From assembly GCF_000715075.1 (NCBI RefSeq), contig NC_134097.1:70527190-70591189 (forward strand): a stretch of 64,000 nt of DNA. The letters run 5' to 3'. Every line of letters starts with the position of its first letter. Position 1 is the first letter of the stretch. Positions 21,118 through 33,600 of this stretch are shown piece by piece. This DNA is from Nicotiana tabacum (lineage: Eukaryota; Streptophyta; Magnoliopsida; Solanales; Solanaceae). The notes under the pieces are model-generated. The model had not been told where the DNA came from, did no database searches, and was given only the letters and a program-made list of their open reading frames with translations. A program made the translations under genes and the position numbers.

Positions 21118-24080
21118 TATCACGACCCTAAAACTAATCCGATCATGATGGCTCCTATCGTGAAACTAGGCCAATCGACACAAACCCAAAATTAACCAGA
21201 AAATCATAAGAAGTCATTTTAAACCATTAATAAACTAAAATCCCATAATATAAGTTTAAACAAGCAGTGCGGAAATATAACACAAGCCTGACATTGGGGT
21301 GTCACCAGTCATAAGCTACTACAAACTTGTCTAGGAATGAGAAAGGACAACATAGTCCGAAAATAAAATACTAAGACAATCTGAATAATATAGGAAGGAG
21401 AAGCACATGGTTGCGAACGCCAAGTAGCTACCTAGTCAACTCCGGAGACCTGCTGGAACACTGTTCAACACTCATTATCACGTCCCGAGACTCCTAGATC
21501 TACACACAAGGTGCAAGGAGTAATATGAGTATGCCAACACAGTAAGTAATAAAAGTAAAAGCAGCAGAGCAATAAGAAAACAGGTAATTTCACATCATAG
21601 CACTACGGCAAAATAGTATATGTCCAGAATAATACAATAAATCAATAAACTCGTAAAAATAACTCAGTTTAGTAAAACCTTTTTAAAACATCTTTCAAAA
21701 GTTTCAAACGAGTTATGAAAATAGTGAGTAAAATGATAGAAACATAACCAGCCCCTCGGGCAAAATATCAAAAGAACTAACCCTTAGGGCTACCTCACAA
21801 TCACTCGTAATCAGCCCCTCGGGTAATAACATGAAACAACAACAACCCCTCGGGCAATATCACATCTCTCACACTGGGTAGCCGCGCTCACTGGGGGTGT
21901 TCAGACTCCGGGGGGCTCCAACAAGCCAAGAGCTATCACAAGCCATCTCGTGGAATAACAAATCAAGCCCTTGGCCCCTCATATATCACAAATCAGTACA
22001 ATATACTGCGACGTGCAGCCCGATCCCATAATATCCTCACAATACAGGCCCTCGGCCTCACTCAGTCAGAAACTTCTCAAGCCACTCGGGCAACAGTAAA
22101 ACATGATGCTTAACCCAAAATATCATTTAAAATATCAAAACAGAGTAAACATGGTTGAGTTATGAAAGTAGTAGAATACAGAATGACTGAGTACAGATAT
22201 TGAGTCAAAATAGTGAGGAATAGTAATAAAAATCCCCTAAGGGTCCAAAACAGTTGGCACGGGGCCCAAATATGCATTCAGCCCAAAGCATAGTAATACT
22301 TTCCAAAAACACAATGATACCAAACAGTTTTCAATAAAATATGCGACTTAACAATCGTACGGGGCGGACCAAGTCACAATCCCCAACGGTGAACGACCCA
22401 CGCTCGTCATCTAGCATGTGTGTCACCTCAAAGTAGCACAACGATGTGAAATCCGGGGTTTCATACCCTCAGGACAACATTTACAATCATTGCTTACCTC
22501 AATCCGATGCAAACTCTAGCCCGCGATTCCTTTGCCCCTCGAATTGGCCTCCAATTGCTTCGAATCTAACCAAAATCAGTTTCACATCATTAATACACGC
22601 TAAAGGAACAAAACCTAAGCAAAAATAATCGAATTAACTAAAAAATCCCGAAATCGACCAAACCCCGACCTCGGGCCCACGTCTCGGAATCCGATAAAAA
22701 TCATAACAACAGGACACTTATCCTCCCATGAGTCCATACATACCAAAAACATAAAAATCAGACCTCAAATGGCCCCTCAAATCCCTAATCAAAACTCTCC
22801 AATTACAAGCCCTAGTTCCCCAATTTTAGGCTTTAAATCCCACTAATTTCATGTCTAATTAGATTGAAATCACCATAGAATCGAGTATTGAGTTCAAAAA
22901 TCTTACCTCCAAGTGTTTCCTTTGAATCCCTCTTCAATCTCTGTCGAAAAGCTTCAAAACCGCTCAACAATGGAGGAAATGGGATAAAAATCGCGAAAAT
23001 GTGTTTTTATACATTCTGCCCAGGTATTATTTCCTTCTTCGCGAATGCGGTCAAAGCCTCGCGTTTGCGAAGAACAAAAAATTCACTGGTCAAAATCCTC
23101 TTACACAAACATGAACTCCACATCGCGAACGCAAAGCTTTAGCTGCCCAAGCCTTCACGAACGCGGCCCTTCCTACGCAAACGTGATGAACAACTACCAG
23201 GGACCCAGATGCTCCAACTTCCCTACGCGAACGCGGGACTTACATCGCGTTCGCGATACACACTTTACCTCACCCTTCGCGAACGTGAAACCAACATCAC
23301 AAATATGAAGAGTAATTCACCTGCCTCACTATACATCTCTTTGCGAACACGAGAGCCCTCTCGCGAACGTGAAGGACATATATCTACAACAGAAACCTGA
23401 AGAAATTTGCAAATTTCCAAATCAAGAATTTGATCCGTTAACCTCCCAAAACTCACCCGAGGCCCTCAGGACCTCAATCAAATATTCCAACACATTCCAC
23501 AACATTGTTCAAACTTGTTCCAACCTTTGGAATACTCAAAACAATATCAAAGCATCAAATCACCCTCGGATTCAAGCCTAAGAACTTATAAACTTTCAAA
23601 TTCCGCAAGCTATCAAAAAGTCTATCAAACCTCGTTCGAATGACTTGAAATTGTGCACACACATCCAAAATAACACAACGGACCTACTCCAATTTCCAGA
23701 ATTCCATTCCGACCCCGATATCAAAATTTCCACTACCAACCGAAAAACGCCAAAATTCCAATTTCGCCAATTCAAGCCTAAATCTGCCCCGGACCTCCCA
23801 AATATATTTAAATAATTCTCCTAAGTCCTAAATCACCTAACAAAGCTATCTAAACTATCAGAATTCACATCCGAAATTTTTTTCACATAAGTCAATATCT
23901 GTTTGACTTTTCCAATTTAAGCTTACTCAAAAGAGACTAACTGCCTCATTCCTTTCCAGAACCACTCCAAACCAGAACCAACAAACCCGACATCACATAA
24001 TATATTTGAACAAGACATAAAGAAGCATAAATGGGGGAAACGAAGTGGTAACTCATGGAACGATCGGTAGTGTCATTACA
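21118..24080 (-). repeat. Solo gypsy LTR-K (2.96 kb)
   Basis: Flanked by ATTAT at 21113-21117 and 24081-24085. It starts TATCACGACCC (TG decayed to TA) and ends GTGTCATTACA. It belongs to the long-LTR gypsy group of D, E, F and I in reverse orientation. No internal region is present, so it is a solo LTR left by LTR-LTR recombination. Short ORFs inside (for example 22888-23142) are not recognisable. Confidence 0.9.
23035..23375 (-). repeat. CGCGAACG word array in LTR-K
   Basis: The words TTCGCGAA, CGCGAACG and GCGTTTGCGA recur every 10-40 bp in an otherwise AT-rich LTR. D (28265-28615, 35590-35915) has the same array on the opposite strand. Confidence 0.7.
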
Positions 24081-24900
24081 ATTATTCAAGGCAACAAGGA
24101 GATTGATGAGGATGTTACCCATCGTATTGGTGCGGGGTGGTTGAGGTGGAATCTCACCTCAGGGTTTTTGCGTGATAAGATTGTTCCACCTGGACTTAAG
24201 GGCAAGTTCTACAGAGTGGTAGTTAGACCGGCTATGTTATATAGGGCTGAGTGTTGGCCCGTCAAGAAGTCCCATGTCCAGAAAATGAAAGTAGTTGAGA
24301 TGAGGATGTTGAGATGGATGTGTGGTCATACCAGGAAGGGAAAGATCAACAATGAAGATATTAGGGACAAGATAGGAGTGGCATCTGTGGAGGACAAGTT
24401 GTAGGAGTCGAGTCTGAGATAGTTCGGGAATATGAAGAGGAGAGACTTAGATGCCCCGGTCATGAGGTGTGAGAGGTTGTCCATTGCGGGTCTGAGGAAA
24501 GGTAGGGGTAGGCCTAAGAAGTATTAGGGAGAGGTATTTAGGTAGGACATGTTATTGCTCCAGCTTACCGAGGATATGACCCACGATAAAAAGATTTGGA
24601 GATCGAGGGTTAGGGTTGTAGGTTGATAGTTAGTAGTGTGTTCCACCTAGACTTACCAGTAGTATTAGGAATATTTTTATGTTAACTTATTCATGATTCT
24701 TTACTATTGCATATTGTGTCATTCGTGCTTGTTACCTTAATGTATTGTAGTTACTATTGTTTGCTACATGTTGCCTTATCTCCAATATTCTTTGAGCGGA
24801 GGGTCTATCAGAAATAATTTCTATATCTTTATAAGGTAGGGGTATGATCTGCGTACACAGTACCCTCCCCAGACCCCATTTATTGGAATACACTGGGGTC

Positions 24901-24921
24901 GTTGTTGTTGTTGTTGTTGTT
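24901..24921 (+). repeat. (GTT)7 LINE tail
   Basis: Seven GTT units directly follow the conserved LINE 3' UTR end CACTGGGGTC. This is the 3' terminus of the RTE LINE. Confidence 0.85.
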
Positions 24922-25093
24922 ATCATGAAAAAGAAGTCACGCACTAGTAAATGGAATCCACTAATTTGAAAAAATGGTAGGAATAAAATAAGATAGTGAC
25001 CATGTGTCCACTTAACCCAATTAAACCTAACATTTGTAAATACTCACTTTTAAAGCATATGGACATCATCATCCCAATAAAATTTATGCCTAC

Positions 25094-25627
25094 TTAGATT
25101 TGTCCAATAAAACCTCTCTTAGATGCACTATGTAATGAACTTAATGTGATCTTGTCAATAAGATAGTCCAAACATGTGCATGAAAAAGAAATTACAAAAG
25201 ATTGACCATGCATCCATTTAATACAAGCATCTCTACCACATTTATCAAATAAGGCACTTTTATGATATAGACAAGTACCTACGATTACAAATCCCATGGA
25301 TTCTTCTATATATAAATTATTCAAAGATGCACATAAATTCTCAAGAAGGTTAGAAGAACCCATAACTCCCAAAATAAAAGTTTCAATACATTCAAGATCA
25401 TGGTTATAACTTTTCCCAATAGTATTTCCAACATCAAGGGATTCTAAACAATTGCTCAAATTGTCACAACAAGAATCATAGATAGTTTCATGAATGAGTA
25501 TGCGACTACTAGCGTGACAATAATCTAGCATATCCTCTTTACTAGTAGCAAACACTTTTATAAGCTCCCAATAAACTTTACTTGAAGAATTACTCCCCAT
25601 CACAGAACAAAAATTACATTTTAGCAA
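25094..25627 (-). CDS. Unidentified ORF in J, downstream of protease
   Basis: A 177-codon frame open on the minus strand, the longest uninterrupted frame of J. It begins LKCNFCSVMGSNSSSKVYWE and continues with DYCHASSRILIHETIYDSC and LYHKSALFDKCGRDACIKWM. It is rich in Cys (about 13) and His, without a zinc-finger spacing I can name. The frame is readable further upstream, past stops, through 25763-25954 (GRKSHEIYEKWLANELN at about 25690). It stands where RT would be expected after protease. It is either an accessory protein of this gypsy group or captured sequence; I do not recognise it. Confidence 0.4.
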   Translation of the reverse strand: MLKCNFCSVMGSNSSSKVYWELIKVFATSKEDMLDYCHASSRILIHETIYDSCCDNLSNCLESLDVGNTIGKSYNHDLECIETFILGVMGSSNLLENLCASLNNLYIEESMGFVIVGTCLYHKSALFDKCGRDACIKWMHGQSFVISFSCTCLDYLIDKITLSSLHSASKRGFIGQI

Positions 25628-25762
25628 TTTATCATATGAAAACTTATTAGAGACTTGAATAAGAGAAGAAGAAACATTTAACTCATTCGCAAGCCACTTC
25701 TCATAAATTTCATGACTCTTCCTACCAAGTTGGAAATCAAAATCAACTATGTCATACTCAAT

Positions 25763-26166
25763 TTAAAAAGAAAGTAAATTACTTTTGCACATGAACTTAG
25801 ACACTACAGTTAATGACTTGATATGCATCAAAATATCATCATCCACAAAAATTATAAAGTCACCAATATAAGAAATAAGAGTATAGTTCACTACCACCAA
25901 AAATACCCTAAGTGTTCTAGAAAGGCCAAGAATGCAAATAAACCAATTATACATACCATACTTGGAATTATTACCAATAGAATATCATCACCTTTTATTC
26001 TTTTATGCAATGATTCCATCTTAGCAATGGCTTTAGGGAAACTCCGTGTCATAAACCTGTAAATAAGAACAAAATTAGTCAAAAGGTTCAATAATAAAGA
26101 ATTTAACCAACCTTTTATCTTCCACCATCCAAGAATTGATTTTGCCAAATTTATGTTGGAATCCAA
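25763..26166 (-). pseudogene. Unidentified broken coding stretch in J
   Basis: Two overlapping minus frames (26166-25891 and 25954-25763) share hydrophobic residues (VNYTLISYIGDFIIFVDDDI). By order it links the acidic/basic region at 26395-26075 to the ORF at 25627-25094. It is probably one ancestral reading frame with frameshifts. No family is recognised. Confidence 0.3.
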
Positions 26167-26657
26167 TTAGATCCTTTGCCACAATATTTTGCGCCTCACC
26201 TCCCCTTTCAAAAGGTCTTTCCACACTTGGCTGCACAAAATCACAAGAACTAATACAAGAAAGAGTTAATGGGTTAGGAAGTAAATAAAACTTTTTCTTG
26301 ATTACACTCTTTTTGGCTTTTATCACAAGACTAACTTTCTCCTCAACCTTAACCTCTTTTCTCTCATTAAAGTTTTTTTCTTTTTCTTCACTCAAACCCT
26401 CCTATTTTTCTCTCTCTACCTCACAGACTTTTGTTATCTCATTGCCGTCTCTATTTTCTTTTCCCTCAAGCTTACTCTTTTTCTCACTTGACATCCCATT
26501 CTCTACACTCAACACAACCTCTCCTTTTTCCTCTCTTGGGATGTCTACATGCACTCCCTCACTCCTCTTATTCTTTTCTCTCACATATTTTTCCATATAC
26601 TCTTTAATAGTCTTTCATCTTCACAAATTTGTGAGGGAGTCAAAGGTCCAAGAATGA
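26075..26657 (-). pseudogene. Charged linker after protease in J
   Basis: Minus frames at 26596-26402 and 26395-26075 are Lys/Glu rich (EKKSKLEGKENRDGNEITK; KEKNFNERKEVKVEEK) and end in KDLIGFQHKFGKINSWMVED. Gypsy elements of this group often have such a charged linker between protease and RT (established knowledge, from memory). RT itself does not follow. Confidence 0.4.
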
Positions 26658-26965
26658 GTTTATTTCCGTTAATCTCAAAAGAGTATCTATTTTTTCCATG
26701 TTATATGAAGCTCTTCTGTAGACATATCATGGCTTTCTTAACAAGATATAATAATTATTCATTGGAATCACATCACACTAGATCACATCTTTATACCTTC
26801 CAATAGAGAATAGTAATAACACTCTTTTATCTATCTTTACTCATCTCAACATGTAAGGTTCAATATGCTCAATACAAGGCAAGTTCAATTTCTCAACCAT
26901 GTAAGTGCTAATTCAGTTATATCCAAACTCCTTGTCAATTCTAAGGGAACAAATCAAAGATATCA
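26600..26965 (-). pseudogene. Relic retropepsin of J
   Basis: In the minus direction, pieces read CSLRIDKEFGYN, YMVEKLNLPCIEHIEPYM, VLLLFSIGRYKDV, CDVIPMN and LILGPLTPSQICEDE, split by stops and one shift. They align in order with element H protease (CSVIVDNGSYNN, LVEKMGLRTMKYPR, EILCDVVPMQSCHLLLGRPW, LLKALTVYEDH). The D-G-S active site is lost. Confidence 0.65.
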
Positions 26966-28264
26966 CTTTAGCTCTTGTTTGAAAAATAAGTTTACCACCG
27001 TCTTCCTTCCATTCAATGTACTGTAAGTTTGAATTTTTAAGTTGTTGAGTCCTGGTTTGCCCCCTTTCTTTATAACTACATGTTTGAGACATCTTGAGAA
27101 AAAGATTAAAATCAATATGTATCTCTCAAATTTGGCTTTTCCATCTAATTCTATCACCTCTCTTGCCTTTTTTGACTCAAGCAACCCTTGGTCATTAATA
27201 TTTAGATTTATTAATAAACCTTGCTAGTCAGAACCCTTAGTTATAAGAATACGGAGTTATAAAAAGAAAGGAAAGTGAAGGATCAAACATAGGAAGAATA
27301 GGAATTGGTTAGTAGGAGATAAAATGGAAAGAATTTAGGAAACCCAAAAACTACAAGAATATGGAAAGCAGTTACATTAATCCTTAAGAACTAAGATTGT
27401 AACAATCCGACTGGTCATTTTGTGCTCTAGCGCGTCATTCGGCATTTAGAGGCTATGAGAAGCTTCACTTCAGGTATTATGACTTGTACGCATGGTCGGA
27501 ATTGAATTTTGGGAAGTTCAGAGTTGATTTGGAGAGAAACTCTCACATCGGAAGTTTTAAGTTGGAAGAATTGACTAAGTTTAGATTTTTGAGTAAACAA
27601 CCCTGGAATCGGAATTTGAAGGTTCCATCAGGTTCATATGATGATTTGGACTTGGGTGTATGTTCAAATTGGGTTTTGTATGACCTAAGAGCGTTTCAGC
27701 ACCTATTATGGAAGTTAGCATTTTGGAAGAATTTCACGAATTTTGTGTGGAGGTGTATTTTCGTGTAATCGATGTCCGTTTGGGACTTCGAGCCTGGGAA
27801 TAGCTCAGTATGGTGATTCTGATATTGGGAGCGCATCCAGAAGTGAATTCGGAGGTCTGTAGGTCATTTTGGAGTCATTTGGCTAATGTTAGAAATTTAA
27901 ATATTTTTGAGAAGTTTGATTGGAGGTGGACTTTTTGATATCGAGGTCGGATTCCAATTAGAAAAGTTGGAGTAGGTCCGTAATTTCAAATATGACATAT
28001 GTGCTAAATTTGAGGTCAATCGGACGTGATTTGATAGGTTTCGGCATCGACTGTAGGAATTTGAAGTTCAAAAATTCATTAAGCTTGAATTGGAGTTCGA
28101 TTCATGGTTTTAGCATTGTTTGATGTAATCTGAGGCCTCGAGCATATCTGTGCTATGTTATGGAACTAGTTGGTGTGATTAGACGGGGTCCCGGGGGGTC
28201 TCGAGTGTGTTTTAGGGTGGTTGTGGATCAATTGGAGCTGTTTTGGACTGCTCTTGTTGGTGTC

Positions 28265-28615
28265 TGGTTTCCTTCTTCGCGAACACGAAGGAAGTTTCGC
28301 ATTCGCGAAGAGGAAATTTTGGGGCTGCTGAGTTTGGCCTTTGCGAACACGAGGCAGAGGACGGGCACGCGAGGCAAGAGTTGGTCAAGCCTTCGCGAAC
28401 GTGTCCAATACAATGCAAACGCAAAGAAGGAAAGGGGAAGCTGGGCCTAAGGCCATTTGGTCTACACAAAGACACAAAAGGGAACACGAACACGAATGGT
28501 CCAGGAAGATGGCCTTCGCAAACGCGATCAGTGGGTCATGAAAGCGAAGAGGGATTTCTAGGCGTGAGGTTTCTGAGCTTTGCGAACGCGAGGGATGTTC
28601 CGCGTTCGCGATGAA
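28265..28615 (+). repeat. GCGAACGCGAAG word array, 5' LTR of D
   Basis: Words such as TTCGCGAA, GCGAACACGA and TTCGCGATG recur irregularly over 350 bp. The 3' LTR copy at 35590-35915 is better kept (GCGAACGCGA repeated back to back near 35680-35730). Confidence 0.7.
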
Positions 28616-29471
28616 GGGTTGCCTGGGCAGTGTTCTTTTAAAATCGGGGATTTGCCTCATTTTCACTTTATTTCTTCCATGGGAGGCAATTTTGGAGCAA
28701 GTTTAGAGTGTCATTTCCAGCATTTTCTATGGGATAAGTGATTTCTTCCCATTGTGAGTTAAATACATCGTCTATACATGGATTTAGACATGAAAATTTG
28801 TAGAAATTGTGGGATTTGGAAGAAAAAACCTAGAAATTTATATATTTGGATTTTGACCACGAAATTGGACATGGAATTGGGAATAAATTATATATTTGAG
28901 TTCTTAATGTTATAGGTAATATTTATCTTCGAAAATTTTTGGAATCCAGGCACGTGGTCCCCAGGGTGATTTTTATCGACTTTCCGAGCGAAGTTGGGAA
29001 TTGTTGTATATAGAATTGTTATGAGTATTATAATATATTTTTATCGGTTTGCACATTGTTTGGTTAATTTTGGAACGTTGGACATTGGTTTGAGGTTCTA
29101 GAGTGATGTTGTAGTCGGTTATGGAACTTCGGAGCGAGGTAAAACTCTTTTCTAACATTGTAAGAGGGAATCTACCCCATACCTGAAATAATTCAATATG
29201 TGCTTCTATTTGTGGGGGGGCTACGTACGCACAAGGTGACGAGAGTCCGTATGTAGCTACTAGCTATGCCTATGTCCAGGTAGTTTTAGGTGTACATCAT
29301 GCCTCGTTGTCCTTGCTATTTGATTTATGGTTGTTGTTTTCCTTTAGAAGAAATAAGATTGAGGTTGCGTAGTAATTGTGTTAAAAGGAATTTAAGATTT
29401 TAAGAGTTCCATTAAACTTCATATTTTCGAAAAGAGTTGAGGAATATTTCAATAACTTAAGGAAGCTATGT

Positions 29472-29735
29472 GTAACCGCATCGCATATATGTTTCGCGAG
29501 CGGGGAAAATTTCCTTGAAAGATTCACGTCGAATTGTGTTTATTTTTAAAAGAATTAAGAAAACCGATTATGATTTATTAATAAATATATATTTGACCGC
29601 GTCGATTGTATGATTCGCGAGCGGCGAAATTCCTTAAATCTATATTTGACCGCGTCACATGTATGATTTGTAAGCGGGAGAATTCCTTAAATTTATATTT
29701 GACTGCATCGCACGTATGATTCGCGATCAGGGTAT
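29472..29735 (+). repeat. 53-bp tandem repeat in 5' LTR of D
   Basis: TATATTTGACCGCGTC begins at 29588, 29641 and 29694 (53-bp steps), each followed by TATGATTCGCGAGCGG and AATTCCTTAAA. A diverged unit lies near 29472. Confidence 0.8.
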
Positions 29736-30681
29736 TACCTTCTAATACTCTCATGGGAGCGGGCAGATCGCCTCGGCAGGTTAGTAGATGCATCTATGAT
29801 TCACGCTATTCAACCCTTGGCAGTGCACAGTTTACTTTTATGTTGGATCGGGTCGTACGCCTCAGAATTTCCTATATGTTCATATTATCCTCATGGAATC
29901 ATGAGTAATATTTGACAAGAAGCCAGTGTATCTGAGGGATTCTCCCTGTTTTGAATCATGATAACTTCTTTGATGAAATCCATTATATCTATATATATGC
30001 TCCGGTTACGGAGGGAATTTGCTAGTTGAGAGTTTGAGTAAAATTATAAATAAAGGGAATTGTACCACGTATTTTATACTAGTTTGTCTCATACATTTAT
30101 TGTGTCTCATATTTATTCACTTCTTTACTGTACCCGATATTATTGGACTACTAGTAAGTGTTGAAGTCGACCCCTCATCACCACTTCTTCGAGGTTAGAC
30201 TGGATTCTTACTACATACGCTTTATTTTCGTACTCATACTACACTTGATGTACATTTTGTTGTACAGGAACATGTGTTTTTGGTGGCTTTATGGGCGCAG
30301 CGGCGCAGTTGATACGGAAACTTAGGTGAGCTGCGTCTTATGAGACGATCCGCAACTAGCAGAGTCTTCTTCAAAGTATTTGTATTTCCTCTTCTTTCCA
30401 ACCTTGTATTCCGGACAGTTATTGTATTGTATTTTAATTCTTAGTAAATGCTCATGCACTTCTGACACCGGGTTCCAGGATAATTATAGGATATTCAGTA
30501 TTAAGATTTGAAAATATTATGAATTATTCTGCAAAGTTTATCTTTTTACTAGTTAAATTAAAGGAAATTTATGATTTCAAAAATATTAAAATAATATTTA
30601 ATTAACTATTTAGTATTGGGTTGCATGACAGAGGTGTCCGGTGCCATCACGGCCTTTAGCAGATTTTGGGTCGTGACAACA

Positions 30682-30693
30682 TGGTATCAGAGC
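30682..30693 (+). other. Primer binding site of D (initiator tRNA-Met)
   Basis: TGGTATCAGAGC, three bases after the 5' LTR, is the exact standard plant primer site complementary to the 3' end of initiator tRNA-Met. Confidence 0.92.
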
Positions 30694-33600
30694 ACTAGGT
30701 TCACTTAGGTCTCACGATTCATGAGCGAGTCTAGTAGAGTCTTGCGGATCGGTACAGAGACGTCTGTACTTATTTTCGAGAGGCTACAGGGTTGTTGGGA
30801 GCACTTCCCTTCTTGATTCATCATCGTGCGATTTGATTTCTTTGAGACTGATGCCTTTGATTCTTTACTACTCAATCTTATGCGATGTGAAGCACTTGCT
30901 ATCGATCAAATTGAGGAATTCTAATGGTACTATAGGTGCGGTGCGGGATGTTTCCCCCTGCGTAGTTGATTGGGCTATTGTTATCACCTTGTAGAAGGAT
31001 ATTTCGTCATTTTAGCTTAGTAGCTATACTTCTGAGAGATTTGAGGCTATGCGCATAGATTGCTATGATACTCATGAGTTGTTATCGCATCGTATTGAGG
31101 TGATAGTAAGATGCTTGCCTATGTGTCGGGGCAGTGAATGACTTGAGAAGAGGTTTGCTGAGCGTATGATTCAGAGATTCAGTATTTTATTTTCGGCAGA
31201 AGAAAAGGCAATCAGACTACAAATGTTCAGGTTTGGGTTGATGAAGAACGATACTTGGTATTTTCAAGCGTGGTAGAATATTCATCTGTGATGCGGTGTC
31301 ATTGACCTTGTGGAATACGTTAAGTTTTCTGGTGTTATGGTTTTCCTCAATTTGCCTTAAGGGCAGGGTAGCATGAAATAGTGCAAGAGAAGTGGCTATT
31401 AGAGATCGCGGTGTCATGCGGTGGTTAAACTTCTAGAAGGCCAAGTGTGAGAAATGGGAGTCGAGCGGTTGCTCAAAGAAGTGAGTTTGACCAAAGTGGG
31501 AAAGTAGCATGGTATCATATGTGTTTTGTGGTAGGATGACTACACGCCTTGAGAAAATTTTAGAGTGATTTGGGATTCATTATTGGCTATTATACGGGGG
31601 AGATTGAGTATAACAGAAAAGGGTTGCTTGATATGAATAAGGGTACAACATGACTTTCGATTGGAATGTACCATCGCAACTTTTAGTAGACGTCAAATGG
31701 GGAGTGAATAGGCTTGTATAGCTGGTGAATGGGCATGGACCCGACATGGTTTATTGGTTTCGTAGTAGTTATGCTCGGCGCAGCATCATTGGAAGATTTC
31801 AAGGAATTTTGTGGGTCGATAGCACGAGGTCGTGTTAGAGAGGAAGGATGAACCTTGGTGGGTTTTAGAGTTATGAAGTGGTGGCTTCGAGCTAAGTGGA
31901 AGAGGCCCACTTCCTACGATTGGATTGCATGGTTATTTATTTGTGAGGTTCCTGGTAATTGGTGTATTATTGGGTTATTACGACTAAGTAAAGAGAATAT
32001 CAGTGGTGATTTGAGCAAAGGATTTGAAGAATGTGTTCTATAATTGGCCTTATCAATTTATGTTCAGGCTTTTGGAAGACTTAGGATGTATGCTTTGTGT
32101 AGAGGTGATCTACAAGGAAAGTGATCCAGCCAGGTGCTTCCTTGAGAAGATGTTCATGTGCTAGCGAAGCCTTGGAGTTTGATTATATTCGGGACCAAGT
32201 TAGATTGGGTGACTCTCAACAATGGTCCTGGTGGATTCAAAGGTTAAAGTTCGGAGCCTAAGGATTTCGAGTCCATAGTATGGTTGAGTATCGAGCTTTT
32301 GTAGCAGATTATAATAAGGGAGCTTGGGGTGTTCTTCATTATCTTCGATCTGCAGGGTAGTATAAGAAGAATGGGAGGAAATAACTTTGGATTTATAAAA
32401 GAATTATCAGAATGGGTGTACCAGTTGAAGACGCGATTATGCGCACAAGAAGGGTATGAAATGGTTTATGGGTTTTGAGACAATGTAGTCTTGTGGAATG
32501 GGGTCACTCAGGATGAGTGCGGATTGAGTTTGCTATGTTTGAATGAAGCTATTATTATTCCTAAGACAATTCTAGGTTAAGTTAGAAGAAGTCTGATCGG
32601 TTAGCAATGGTTGAATCGACGTAATGATGGAAATGATCAGGTCCTTCAACGTGTTGAGTGACTCATGTGATTTGTGATGGTACGTGCAAGGTTTGACGGT
32701 TGCCGTAACTAGTTTTATTTGGAGGCTTTCATGTGTTATGGCATGTTATGTGCATATGGATCCCAGAAGAGTTATGGTGGTTTAGACCACTACTTGAGGT
32801 TGGTATTTTCTGCGGATATTAGAATTCAGTCACATGTTGCAATGGTTCTCTTGAAATGAGTTAAGTAAAAGGTTTCTACATGATGAAATGTTTACCATAT
32901 TAGTAGTTCAGAAGTTGAGATGAAATTCTTGTACTCTTGCGTATTGGCATGATTTAAGTGCAGTGAACGGCGGGATTCGGAAGTTGAGGATCAAGGTTGC
33001 AGTTTAGTGTCAACAAGAATGTCAAAAGCTCGGGTGAGCGGGAAAGGATTCAGGTGGTTAGGTTAAGGTGGTATTGTCTTTAGCGTCACCTGAGATTGTA
33101 GTCCTGTGTAAGAGGCCCTAAGTACCGATTTCAGATTTTATATTTGCTTACAGCATTTGTGCAGCCGGTGGTGTGGATGTGCAGACTTGTTATCTGGTAC
33201 GGAAGGTCATAGGAGCATGTTCCATGGGAATATTGTATAAGTGTGACATATAGTCACCTGATTGATCGGAGATTAGAACAAGGTATGGAGATTGTGGTAC
33301 TATGGTTCATGTGAGAATTTATTCCTGGAGGACGCTCGGTTCATTTGGTTGTGGACTGTGGGGGGGTTGTTCCGGATATGATGGTTGTTCTTTTGTGTTA
33401 TGGCCGAAAAGGGTCATTATGAACCCTTGAAAGGTTATTAGACTCATACGGTGCAATCAGAATTAGCTTGAGGTCCGTGGATGGATCTAGATGTGAGTGT
33501 AGGCTCTATATTGGGCCGAAGGTGTTCATTTCAGAGTATTCGGATGCTAGATGTTATTTCGTTATCGGCTAATTCATGTGTTACTATATTATGCTGGGTG

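Larger units (their letters stand above)
19525..24404 (+). pseudogene. LINE reverse transcriptase (interrupted by LTR-K)
   Basis: 19525-20100 encodes the basic linker before RT (CGALTKAKAQGLRETLLAMG, WWWNEEVQGKVEAKKEAYLK). About 20230-20420 holds finger motifs in a shifted frame (PDEWWWSLMIPLYKNKGD). 20474-20857 has [20 protein letters not shown] and the palm motif [12 protein letters not shown]. After a stop, LFADDIVMID (about 20887-20915) is the F-A-D-D catalytic box. KYLGSII at 21100-21117 is cut by LTR-K and continues at 24086 as [18 protein letters not shown] through [20 protein letters not shown] to the stop at 24404. The join across the insertion is in frame once one ATTAT is removed. 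Confidence 0.9.
17805..24921 (+). mobile_element. RTE-clade LINE, split by a solo LTR
   Basis: A CT-rich leader (about 17805-18180) is followed by an apurinic-endonuclease-like domain, reverse transcriptase, a short 3' UTR and a (GTT)7 tail at 24901-24921. Plant RTE LINEs end in such simple repeats instead of poly(A). The exact 5' end and a target duplication could not be fixed. LTR-K interrupts it at 21118-24080. Multiple stops make it dead. Confidence 0.85.
27398..30678 (+). repeat. 5' LTR of D (3.28 kb)
   Basis: Starts TGTAACAATCCGACTGG and ends GGGTCGTGACA. It holds a CpG word array (28265-28615) and a 53-bp array (29472-29735). ORFs such as 28243-28614 arise from the CpG words and are not proteins. 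Confidence 0.88.

Noticed and set aside
28243..28614. 123-codon frame in the 5' LTR of D
   Set aside because: It arises from the CpG word array; the 3' LTR partner (35603-36055) differs in frame and length, so there is no conserved protein.
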